64,000 nt of DNA from Planococcus citri. Lineage: Eukaryota; Arthropoda; Insecta; Hemiptera; Pseudococcidae. Within the stretch, counting starts at the first letter, position 1. Every line of letters starts with the position of its first letter. The translations under genes and the position numbers were made by a program. This document shows, in pieces, positions 21,896-34,500 of this stretch. Under the pieces are notes generated by a model. It ran no database searches. It saw only the letters and a program-made list of their open reading frames with translations, and was not told the origin of the DNA. The stretch lies in NCBI RefSeq assembly GCF_950023065.1, contig NC_088678.1, positions 45,126,580 through 45,190,579 of the forward strand, given 5' to 3'.

Positions 21896-24062
21896 ATGAG
21901 CTGTAATATTATTTATTTCATTCTTACGATATGTTTAAATATTTTGGGATACTGGTGTCAGTCACAAGGGCAGAATAATAATTATTGTTACGCTAAGGAC
22001 GATGTCATTCATGCGCTGTTCAACAAGTACACTCCTTACGAGTTTGTTTATTATAAAAACAAGCTTGGAAAAATGATCGACGGTATGAAACTTCCAATTT
22101 TCTTGTATCGATCCTATGTGAATTGGGTAAACAATTTTCATAGTAATGTACCTATCTATTTTATTTCTTTTAGGATGCATTCCTATACATTTGACGATGA
22201 TCTCTCGGTCTGGAAATCACTATCCTGGTGCAAAAACAATGAAAAAAATCAACGACATTATTCCAACAATTAGAAGTAATTTGCAGAAAGGTAAGCGCTT
22301 GGATTTTTTAGCATAAAAGTTGCAGAGTTGCAGTTTATTACCATTGTACCATGTAATCCGCAGATACCGATCACCTATGCCCTGAAGATGCCAGTTTAAT
22401 GAGTGATTACGATTATGAGATGGATGAAAATAACGCTAAAAAATTAACTCCTCAAGGAATTAAAGATTTCGTCAATATGGCCGAGCGCAAGATACGAGAT
22501 TTTCCCGAAATTTTCAATCGTCCGTATTCTCCTGAATTATTCAAGGTGAGCTAAGTTTGCATCCATGTTCTGTATGATTACGATGAAACTCTTCTCTTAA
22601 TTGATTGTTTTGTAGTTTTATGATGGTGGATCTAGAAGTACCAAAGAAAGTGCTCTTGCGTTGGCTTTAGGATTTTGGAAGTCTTCTGATATTATTATAG
22701 AAGAATCTGATTCGCTCCGATTAAAGGAAGTAAGTACCTATGTACAATAACTATGCTTCCAGAAGCAGAAGAATGAATCAGGTTTTATTCTAGTGTTGTA
22801 CATGTGATCTGTGTTTTTGGATCCTGATTTACACTCGATTAATATTAATATGTCAAAGTAATCTAATTTGGAGTTCTTTAAAATATGATTTCTCCAGTTG
22901 AAGGAAACGTGCCGCGGTTTTAAACATTCCGACGATGTGATGAAACAGTACAAGGATTTTTTCAACAGTGATATTGTAGCGCAATCTGTTTCAAATATCA
23001 ATATAAGACTGGGATATAGTCAGAATAATGGCCTCACTAAAGGTAAATTAGTACATACGTACATGCGGAATTTTCTGAATTCGTGTTCATTGATTATCAT
23101 ATATTTTTTTCGCTGTCGCTGTCTTCATCAACATAGAGGAAGTCAATACACTTTTCAAGGCGTGTGGATTTGACACTGCTAGAAATTTGAATGGAAAAAG
23201 TCCTTATTGCGTTCCGTTTACGCCACAAGATTTAGAAGTGAGATTTTGAAATTACCCTCATGATTGAATATACTTAGTAAACTTCTACATTCGCTCACTT
23301 CTGATATAAATTATAGATATTCGATTATCTGCAAGACTTGCTGAGATATTACAGATACGTTCGTGGCAAACAAGAAAGTCGTACCCTAGCTTACCCTTTG
23401 CTATCAAAAATTTACAACTGTTTTCAGTAATAGGCTATTCAAATATTCATTGTTTAATTTATCTGATACCATTCGTTATAATTTCTACTTATCTGAATTT
23501 ACATTTTTTGATTATACGCAGAAAAATCGTATCGCAAAATGGCGCTGACTCGAATAATCCGATCGCAGAATTCTATTTTCCATTTTGGGGCGTGAGAAAT
23601 TCAATATTGGCCACTTTGGGCCTCATAAATACAGACACTGCGATAAATTCCTCCGGTTACGCTAATGAAGTGCAAAGAGAATTTAAATCATCTCAATTGG
23701 ATCCGTATTCGTCTAATATTGATGTCATCCTATACCAGTGCGTACCTGCCAAGCTACCTACTTTAGTTTCATATTTTTATTAAAATTTAAATCTGATTCT
23801 TTTTTGATAATTTTGCTGAATTTATTTCCCTACCAGATGTGAAAATGGCGAAAAATACAGGGTTATGATTCGCCTACAAGAAAAGCCCATCTCCCTGATC
23901 ATTGACAAAGGAGCTGCGAATAGTAATGGTTTATATGGTTGGCAAGAATTCAGTACATTTATTCAATCATTAACCTATTCCGGTTCAAATCAGATAGCTT
24001 CATATGTTTCTACTGGTTCCAGTCAACTTGTTACTTACCGTAAATACTTATTGAAATTCTAA
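21896..24062 (+). CDS. MINPP1-like histidine acid phosphatase, probably catalytically dead
   Basis: Nine exons join in frame: 21896-22082, 22174-22290, 22364-22545, 22616-22729, 22898-23042, 23137-23237, 23317-23426, 23522-23737 and 23837-24062. They give 465 residues, a normal length for multiple inositol-polyphosphate phosphatase. The first ~25 residues (MSCNIIYFILTICLNILGY) are a signal peptide. Family landmarks are clear: LTMISRSGNHYPGAKTMKKI at the active-site position, SRSTKESALALALGFW, SPYCVPF, DYLQDLLRYY, and ILYQCENGEKYRV near the end. Active MINPPs have RHGxRxP and HAE. Here the first is RSGNHYP, with the nucleophile His replaced by Ser and the second Arg by His, and the second is IAE, with His replaced by Ile. 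Both changes are in open, well-spliced exons, so this is a pseudoenzyme rather than a decayed gene. There is no ER-retention signal; a secreted role is inference. Confidence 0.88.
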
Positions 24063-24114
24063 TTTCAACAATTCTGCGCAGCAGTAAGAAAATATTTTTA
24101 GGTATCTTATTAAT

Positions 24115-27100
24115 TTATTCAACTAATTTAAATTCTTCTTGCAATGTCTTCAAATTGTTTTTGATTGTTAAAAAGAAGTCGAAATCAAACGGTGCTATTT
24201 CGTAGCAACTTTGCACAATTTCTAGTTGTTGTTTTTCTTCGAATAATTCTTCGCATTTTCCGTTATAATCCTATAAAATATACCATGATTTACCCTTAGT
24301 GAATTTTCAATATACATTCAAGTGTTCCGCATCCATTCTTGAAAATTTCTCTTACCAATATAAAATTCACTGATGAATCAAAATCCACAGTTTCGAAGTC
24401 TGGTTTCTCTTTCGCATATCGATCAGCAAATTTTCGACACGTTTCAATAAACTGTAAAATTTTTTGCTTCATCGATTCGGTTATTGAATTTTTAACCGAT
24501 TCTAAAGAAAATTTTTTGTATAGCGATTTATTGAAGAGTTCTTGCCAATCGAGATAAACTTTTTGAAAAAACTGTCCGTCGGCTTGGCTCAACTGAAAAA
24601 TAATAGGCACCTTTTAGCTTAATACTTTCGCGTTTAATTTTCTTACAGCGAACATTTTATACGCTTACGGTGAAATCTTGCATGACTAACTCGTGGTAAT
24701 GTTCTTCAATTTTATAAAATTGCAATTCCATGTCGAACGCTGTACTTTGAATTTCGTTGATTGTTCGCAGTACTTCGGTTAAATGGGATTCCGTTTTAAT
24801 TTCTTGTATTAAAGATAAATTCAATTTCTGGGGGTAAAAAATTGACAAAATTATTCGAGTGTAATTTGTAAAAAAAAAAAAGGGAAATAGGTACAATGTT
24901 TTTCTACTTGGATTGTTCTGTGAATTTGATGAACGCAGTGGCGCGTATCCAAAGTTAATTGAGCGCCAAGATTATGTTTCCATTCCAGGCAATGATTTTT
25001 AAGTTGTTGGATTAATTCGTCGGTTTCCACGCTACATGTACAAATATTCAACGTAAACTTTCTTATTGAACGCAAGAAATATTATGTTTATTCGGAAAAG
25101 CTCTCGTACTTCACGCAAAACACATTTACTATAAGTCGTTCTTGTTCGATTTTACTCGCGACATTCTGGTAAAAATCAAACCGCATTTCGTAATCGCCAA
25201 GTTGAGGGTTTTCATCCGCGAACTGCTTGATGGTAATTTTTTTATCGTATTCCCATAGAATTGAATAGATCAACCATCTGATTTTTTGAAACGAATTGTT
25301 ATTAGACGTGCTACCTACTTACCTATGTGTTCTTTTCATCTCACCTCAACCATCAAACTTACTTCGCCGTGGATGTTTTTAATGCATCACATAAGTTTTG
25401 AATATTTTGTAATAACAGTTCACATTTTACTTTGACATCTTGATCTAATATTACACGCACATAGAACATTTCTGCTGAATTTTTTCCAACTAAACAGCTT
25501 CCCGGTTCCCACTGTTTCAGATTTCTTAATCTGAAAAAGTATACAATGCAAAAAAAACTATAGGTAGTCAATTCACAATTGATTTAATTTTATATTTTAG
25601 ACCTGAAAAAGCCGCGAACATATTACCGAGAAAATGCTCTTGTTAATGCAATTTTCATATACTGAAAAAGTTCAGCGCAATTCGGACTCAGCTTTACGTC
25701 GTTGTTTCTCAAAAATATTTTTACGTGAAAGTATGTTGGCAATTCTCCGCATATTAGACTATTCAGATCGAAAATACTGTTTAAAACTGACCTATACATA
25801 AAGATGAAGAAATATTTTCAATTTCAATTACACAAGTAAATTCATGAATTTGGAACAATTATTTTGCATTTTTTAAAACACATCCCGCTTTTTAGGGATT
25901 TTCTGGGTTTTTGCGCGAAGTGCGGAAACCCCGATTGTTTTCATTACTTTATCAAAACTGAAACAATTTTATCGCTGTAACTCGCGTAATAATACGTCAT
26001 CAATTCTGATTTGCCTGTGCTCGTGAACAGTATCAAGCTTTCTATTTGAATTAACGTCATCGATATGGTATTGTAAATAGTAACACATTTGTTTGCTTCT
26101 CTTTTTTGTAAACTGTCTATTTCGTGGAAAAAATTCTGTAAAAACAAGAGGCGTGTGATAATCTGCTGTATGAAATTCGTCGTAATATTTACTTCCGTTT
26201 TAGGTTTTCGAGTCTACCTCGCATTTGATATTCTTGGTAGTGATTTGTTTAACGGGCAGGAAGTTCAAATTTTCTATTGTTTCGATAAACGTGTCCAATT
26301 TTTTGAAAATTTTGTTCGTCTGATATAATAAACACGAGAGTTCTTCCAGCGTCGTTGTAATTTTTTGAACATATTTGTCCAAAACTGTACATTTCCAAGT
26401 GTACAATCCTAAACCTGGTTGTATTGTCATTTCTACCTCCAATAAGTATCTCTTCATTAAAAGGGTCTGATAAAAATGTGCAAAATATACATAATAAATG
26501 TAGAATATAGGTAACTAAATCACGTTTATATTTTGTACCTATCTATTAAACTGTCCAGACTCCAGACACGAATCAACTGTGCGTCTTACTTTAGCAGGTT
26601 GTAACTTGTCCAAGATGTCGTTATATCGCGTCAGTATTCCATTGATGGATTCTGTGTGCTGATGAAGATCATTCTTAATGATTAATAACTCGGTGATTTC
26701 GTTTGGTAAACCGAATCCGTAATTTCTCAAGTTTTCTGATTCTTTTAAAATTTCAAAAATATCGTTCTGTCGTAAAAAAATAAATCGAATTGTGATATTT
26801 TATAAATTAATGATTAATTAGGTAGGCCTACATTAAAAAATATTCGTGTTTAATTACTCGAAATTTCATTCTAAATCTGAACCCTTTTTCGATTAGTAAT
26901 GAATCGCCAACGAACTCTAACCAAGAAATTTTATGTGCTTGCTCAATTTGTTTTAACACCTCTAACCTTTGTTCTGCAATTCAACATTATGTAATTAGTA
27001 TATAGAATCATGGTAGAACTACACGAATAAGCTAGGTATTTTATTAAGTGTCAACAACATATTTTTTCAAGCTAAGTTTCCTGTGGCTTGATGAATAATC

Positions 27101-30100
27101 TTGGAAAGAGGAAGGCGGATTGGCTACAAACCTCAAGCCTGATTTTCATATTTGAAAAACCTTTTCAGAATTTAGGTGTCACCCTCCTCTCTTCCCTTAG
27201 TCGATTGACCGTAAAAATGTCCAACACAAAAATTTTAGTTAAATATTTAAGTAGATAGGTACGAACTCTTCAAAGCAGTTTCAGCCATTATTTTACTTCT
27301 TGCGATCCATTTTAAAGTTATACTGAGAGCTCCAAAACCTACATCTCTATCTGTTGATAATGCTTCATTTCCGGTAAAAATTTCAGAATTTTTTTCTTCT
27401 GTTGTACATTCATTTATTTTAGGTTTTTCGATAAGTTTATTCAAATCTAAAAAATAAATAGGTATATTTTCTAACGGGCGATGCCATTTGATATTTATAT
27501 TTAGCTTCTTTTAGATTGAACCTGATTGGACCTTACCTACAACTTTTTCAGCCTCTTCTATTTCGATGACGTTCTCATTTAAAATATTCTTAATTAGTGA
27601 AACAACTATACTACACCATTCTTTAAAAATTTTCTTTTTATAATTCTTAGCTTTGGTTAAAAAGTTCTCTAATAACTCTGAAACCTGAAAAAATGCCAAT
27701 AGGTAAACTTTTTTGTGGAAATCTACGTTCGAATAAGATAGGTAATTAATTCCTATTTGTAAATTATAATAACCTCTTGAAATTGTCCCATCGCGGATAA
27801 ACAATCAACTGTTTGTAGTGATTCTGTAGTTTTCTGGAGGTTCTGGGATAAACTATTCACCCACGTAATCGAATCATAAATCTTCACCGTGGCGTGCACT
27901 AATTTATTTTTCTAATGGAATTCGTTCGATGATGAAAAATGTTCGAGCATGGACAAGTTAGCCATTTTTCATATAATATAGATACTTCGTACTTCTCTCA
28001 TTTTTACTCAAGTAGGTAGGTAGGTTGGTAGGTAAGGTTGCCAAACTGTTTTTCTTAATAATTTTACGTAGGTACTTACTTCGAAAAGCTTATCAGTTAG
28101 TTTGATTTCTTTAACGAATTGCGCTATAATTTTATTACACATGTATGACACACTTTCGTGAACCGTGGGTCTCGTTTGAATTTCGGAAATATTTTGAACT
28201 ACTTCGATTCCCTCTTTAATCGATCTAAAATAAAATTCACCCAACTTGTAAATTTTTCAAACCCTATTCTACTGTGGATTGGTAAATTGCAGTATGAATA
28301 AAATAATCGTCATCTGAATAATGCACGCATCTACATACTTGATTTGTGAAAACGTTTTGATAATGAGTATTTTTAGTCGCTGGTCAACTTCGATTACATC
28401 TTGTTGAAAAATTTCCAGAATTTCATTCCATTCGTCTCTGAATATTTCTAAATAGATATCAAAGTCGACTTTTTCAATTGGAAGCGTCAAGTTTGAAACT
28501 TTTTGTTCTAAATTTTTGAATTCGACGGTTTTTTCTGCCATTTTACGAAATTTTGAACTGAATAAACAATGGAAGCTTTGAACTACCTGTAATAATTTGG
28601 CATTTTGTGAGCGATTAATCCAAATGATGAAAAATTGAGCATAGGTATAAGTATTCAATACGAACTTCAAAGATGACTTTGATATCTTCAATCACTGTGC
28701 TAATATAGTCTGTTTCAGAAAACAGTTTTTGTTTGTTGAATTCCCATCTAGAAACGAAATGGTCTCTGGTTGATTCAATTCGAGTTCTCACTTCTAAATA
28801 CGAATTTTTCCATATTTGTAACATTGAGACAGCATAACCTACATCATCTTTCATATCGGACCACAATTTTCTAAGGAAGTTACATACAATTTTAATTTTT
28901 TCACTTGTAAGTAAGTACTAGGTAGAAGTGTAGGTACTAGGTACCTATCTAGTAGATAGGTAGATACTGTTTTATCAGCAACGAATTACTTATACGTACT
29001 TGAATAAAGTTGTCACATCAAATGCTTCTTTAGTTCTTCGACAAAGGGTGTTTTTTATATTATTGAGTATCCTTTCCATATTTTTTTCCTGGCCATAATA
29101 ATCAGATAAAATCCAGATTGATTGAAGAGAATCCATCAGCGTTGGAATACGGTTAGAAATGCTTTCAAAATTACTGTACATTAAAATCTGTTAAAATTAG
29201 GTATTAGATAGATTTAGTCTTATTTATAATTTATACGACCAAGGTACCTATCTAGAAAATTAAATTAACGTTGCATTAATTGACGATATGATTACTTTGA
29301 AAAAATACTGCAAAGTTTGTAATAAGCTGGCATTTTCTTTCACCGATAAATAATCATTGTACAGTGTCGAACGTTTCGTTTCAAATGAATCAAACAAAGA
29401 TGCGTGGTGAATTTTCACTATTTCACTGATTTTATTCATCAAAGGTGAATTCAATTCATCGAGTACCGTGCTCAAATTTATTTCCATGTTTTTCCAGTGT
29501 TCGTACTCATTCATTAAATTATCATTTACTGGATCCTAAAAAAAATTTAATAAAATGCGCTGCTAAATAAATTGGTCTAAAAGTAGGTGATTCAACTTGA
29601 GAAAAAATAGGCCTAGGTAAATAAAAACCTAAAAGATACCTACGTAACGAAGATTATCACTATATTGAGATTCAATTTCATCTATGCAATTCTGTAAAGT
29701 GATTTTAGCATTTTTTATGATTTCTTCCGTGACATCCAAAGTATCCCAATCAAACTCATAAAATATTTCAGGTATTTCGAACAATTTTCCAGCGTATAAT
29801 TGGGTTTGTGCCCTGAATGAAGAAAATATTTTCCTCCGATGAAATACTTTTTTACAAGGCAATTACATATTTATCAAATACTTATTAATGAGCATTTGTG
29901 ACTATATATTTACCATTTCACAACATCGAGTAACTTCACCAACTGATTATAAGATTCTTTCCATTCTTGTTCTGGCTCAGGTTTCATGAAATTTTGGAGC
30001 TGGTTGTATAGTACAGAATCACTCGGGGTGATTGATAATTCATCCTTCATTATGTTGAAATTATCGACGTGCTTTTGCAAGTAAAAATAAGACGGTCTTT

Positions 30101-31532
30101 TTTGCAAACCAATTTCATCGTATTCTACGCTTTTTACGTCTTCGTTTGATGATGAGCAGTGGTGATGAAACAAAGGAATAAATACCTGTAATAATTATGG
30201 CGTATAAAACGTAATAGGTATCAGCTTACATGATACAGGTGTCACGAATACGCGCATAAATAAACAGATAATAAACTTACTAGATTGATTATTTTCTCCA
30301 AATTTTGAAATATATTACCAGTGATACTACCAAACGTGATGTATGTGGGCATTTCCTCGTTGGCTTCTTCCATTGAAGAGAAGAGTGGTATTTTACAATT
30401 CATTTTTTTAACAAAATATACGTAGTAATTCGTTGATTCAAACTTATCGCCATTAAAAATTCCAAAATGACCTTGAAATTGTGGAACTTGGATAACTTTT
30501 TCAACTTTTCTCTGTAAATATAGATGATAACGTAATAAAATTAAATTCATATAGGTGTTCAAATTCGAGTGAAACTTCGTAATATACAGATAACCGTACT
30601 TTAACAGTTATGTAGGCAAGTGCTCCCTTAGGTTTGACGCTTTGTTCTTCCAATGGTAAATTTTCCACCACTTGAATGAACATTTTGAAGAAAAAAAACG
30701 CATTAAACTGGTACTTCTACTACAGTAAATAAATAAAATACTTAAATGATCGATAAACAAATTAAGCATTGCATAATTTTAACAGCAAAAAAATTGTTCT
30801 GGCTGCGACCACGTAAAAAAAATAGGTATTCAATTGCCTAATTCCGATGTTAGATGACAAAATTTCAAGTTTATAAGATAAACTATAAAAAGTAGGTACA
30901 TAAAATACTCACTCGTGTACGGGCTAATTCTTCCACCAGACTTGCCAGTTTTTTTACTTTTTTTCTTTTTCTGTTTATCATCTTCATCGATATCGTCGAA
31001 CTTGACACCATCAACATTATAACTTGTTTCGTCGTCGGGTTTAATGTATTCTTCAACTTCGTCGTCTTCTTCTTCTTTGATATCTTTTGATTTTTTACTT
31101 TTCTTTTTTTTCTTCCCTCGCTTATCTTTTCTCTTATCATCTTGCGAAAGAAATGACGCCGTTCTTTGTTTGGTAACTGCAACAGTTGACCCAAATATTA
31201 CACCAGGAAAACCCCCGAGAAAAACAAATTGTGGAAAGGAAAAATAGTTGAGTTGAGTGGGTGCCTATATACTTAAAAACGTGCGAAAATTCATTACCTT
31301 CTTCCTGTACTTCAATTTCTTCGTTAACAATTTTACTGTAATATGTTTTGTAAACGATGAATACTTGAGTGTTGATGTTCACTGCATTGTTCGTTTCGTT
31401 ATCTAAGAATTGATGTAGTTGATTCGGCACCGAATTATTATCATTTTTTAGAAAAATGTCGAATAAATCCGACTGGCTTTCTTCGAAATAACTCAAAATT
31501 CTGTGTTTGAACCATTCTTTTCGGAAATCCAT
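24115..31532 (-). CDS. Axonemal dynein heavy-chain tail protein lacking the motor
   Basis: A minus-strand gene of about 25 short exons, encoding roughly 1,600 residues from MDFRKEWFKHRIL (31532) to the stop at 24115-24117. It matches the N-terminal tail of axonemal dynein heavy chains, which binds intermediate chains and the doublet. Landmarks in order: exon 1 to about 31300; a Lys/Glu/Asp-rich low-complexity insert at about 30915-31180; IQVPQFQGHFGIF and EEANEEMPTYITFGS (30290-30510); tail helices to 26.5 kb; the diagnostic TIQPGLGLYTWKC (26400-26440); LPTYFHVKIFLRNNDVKLSP (25640-25770). The last exon, about 24115-24272, is ELFEEKQQLEIVQSCYE...LQEEFKLVE, aligning with the segment just before the linker of normal chains. 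Then comes a stop. No linker, AAA module, stalk or P-loop follows on this strand anywhere down to position 1. Exon limits are approximate; the heavy-chain subtype is not assigned. Confidence 0.85.
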
Positions 31533-34500
31533 GCTGGATGGGGTGATATAGATTGAGAATGAAAACTGAATGTTATGTAGGTAAGTTGATAAAGGGAGGA
31601 GAGGGGGATTTGAGTTGCTATGGTATAATAATAAATAAAGTACCTATACCTACCCATGCGTTTGTTTTACGCGGATTCTCAAAAATCTGGTTTTTGGACG
31701 TTCATTGCATCTCTTTTTTAAACCCTTTTTAGATCCCATATAATTTTACTAATTGGGCCTCATATTGTTTTATTTCATATTTCATTGCATTTGCATTCAT
31801 GGGTCCATATAACCTTACCTCAACAGATGAGCAGGTTTTCTTATCATCTTTCACGAAACTAACTGATCGAAGCAAATTTGGTAGAAAAAAATTGTAACCC
31901 CGTTGAAGTACCTACCTACTTATCAGTATGTACTTCTCAAAATGCTACCTAACAATTATTTACATAGGTACATGAAGCGCTGAAATCAGCGAAATCACGG
32001 CGTGGGTGAATTGATTAGAAATTAAAATTTTAAATTACAAGTGAGCCTATTATATGTACCTACCTGGATCAATTTTTCCACATTTGTCGTCGTATCATTT
32101 GCGCGCAATAAAAAATAGTATGGTTATGTTTGCATCGTCAGGGCTCGGGGATTCAGAGTAGGTAAAGGTGCACTACAGTACGTCGTACATTACCTACATA
32201 ATTTTTACATGTGTATTGTAAGAACAGCTGTTACCTACACGATTGTAGCCTAAAATCTACGTCAAACAACGTAATCATTTCAACAATATCTGGCCTGTAT
32301 TCAAAATTTGAGCTGCAATTTCTGTAACCGACAATCATCGAAATAATGGAGGCAGCATTAAATCAGACACACACGTGCGATTATTATACATACATACAAA
32401 GAAGAAGAAAATGATTCATTCAATGTGCCTTGAACGCTGAACGTACTCTATCCACAGATGAACAGCCAATCTAAGATCCTCTTTCGTTTGCCAACATCAA
32501 GTTAACGAACGAGCGTAAAATGTGTTTCATTTTTGATTTCGTATAGTGGTAGTAGAATATTTACCAATTAACTTATTATCTCAATATTTCAACTCATCAA
32601 AGTCTTTTTAAATATTCACAGGGATGATTTCTTCTTATTCTCAGATGAGTCAGAGCTTAGTCAGAAGCTGCATAATATCGAAGATTGCAGTAAGTAAAGT
32701 AAAAAGTAAAAAACTCACTCCGTAATTTAAGAACAAATGAAATTTTAATTCGAGATTTGACTGAACGACTTAACTTCCTTTCTGAAGTCTGAACGGAAGT
32801 AATCACGCTGCTACTATAGAGGAAGCAATAGCATTGAGTAAGTGTTTTTTAAAGTGAATTATTTTCAATGGTAGATCAAGTATAAAATTATTATTTTAGT
32901 GAAATTGAGTAAGTACTCGTACATGAAATGAATCGTTGGTATGCTTTATAGATTGTATAGCATAGTTATTGGCGTGTTTCAAACATTACAAGTGCGATGC
33001 AGCTTACCTACCCACAAGTAAACATCCATACGTAAGTACTCGTACATAGTAGGTACTACGATTACCACGAAATTTCAAGGTCGCGATAAATTTTGTAGGT
33101 GTTGTAATTTGTAATCTCTACAATTTCGTATAGGTACTCTATATGATTGAACGCTTGACTATCGATGAGCTGTTTTTCTATACACTAGTATATGTATCGG
33201 AAGTACCTAATTATTCATTACATTTCATATCATAATTTAATAAGAATTACTGATAACACGGGGGGGGGGAGGCACTAAAGCTTGATCGGCTGAAGAAAGA
33301 TCTACTCTCAACAAGACGTGACCGAAGAAAGCTTCGTCAGCGAAATTCTTTTACGTCTACGACTGCAACTCACTAGGTAGTAGGTAGAGGTACTCAAGCA
33401 ACAAGTCACCAGATGTGTATAAAAATGCTTACTTGCATCAGCGAACCGCACAACGTGTACCTACCTATACCTATACGTACACGTAATCGTAGAGATTAAT
33501 GTACTGCGTATAATAACAACAATGCCAATAACCTAAACATATATAGAAGGCTTTTTTAAAAGATATACCTAATTAAAAGAATTTTATTTGGTAGGTATTT
33601 TTAACGATAATCGATGCCTTCTGAGTATGAAGTCACCAAACCAGATCACTGTACATATATATACTACGAGTACGTAGGGAATACCCATTCATGCGAAATC
33701 TACACAGGTATCTGAACGTGTTCAAACTTGGATTCTTGGATGCTGATTCTGTGTTGGTAAATCCAACCGATTGTTGACCTCCTTCACGCTCTGTAGTATT
33801 ACGTGTATGTTTGTATAGGTGCTTAATTCTTACGATTTGCTACAAAAAATTATAAAATTTACCAAAGCAACTTGTCTTTATTTATAGCAGTAGGTATCTT
33901 ATATACTTCATTCGTGGGAACAAAAGAAAGATTTCTTCACTGCAGAGAGCTTTCGATTCGAAAAACCAGTTTACTTACACTAGACAGTCACAAAGACATT
34001 AAAAATATAAATTAGGATTTTAAGTCCGCTCAACTAACTGTTCACAAAAAAATATATGTTTTTACAAGGAAATAATACGCGTATATGCGAGATGACTCAT
34101 TCGATTATAGCAAAGAGAAGTGAGAACTGTGAAGTGTGAACGAGTGGTAAGTTATGATAACCGAGTAGGTATATGGCGGTGGCGCGGTATGCGGTGTTTC
34201 GTCTTCAATATACATACGTTCAAGTTAGGTACTTTTGTAGACATTGTACATGTACATGTTTATCGGGTTTTCGATGAAGATGAATTTTAAAAAAATCGAT
34301 GTTAGCGTAATTAGGGAATAAGTTTTCTTGGTGGTTGAATAGGTGCAGTCAGTAGCAAGTTAAAGGTATAGTAAAGTGAGATATTTCTGAGAAAAATAGG
34401 TACCTAAATAGTTCAGAATTGAGGGAAAGTTGAAGTGTAATTTCAGCCCTTCAACGTCGGAAAATTTTATCCTTCGACTGAAAAAAATTTCAAAAACGTG

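Noticed and set aside
24062..24117. Splicing of the dynein gene past its stop through a GTTGAA donor
   Set aside because: GTTGAA is a poor donor, and no linker or motor sequence exists on this strand in the remaining window.
30883..31194. Lys-rich frame starting MGQLLQLPNKE as a separate gene
   Set aside because: It lies in the second exon of the dynein-tail gene, and the overlapping frame with mixed acidic/basic content fits better.
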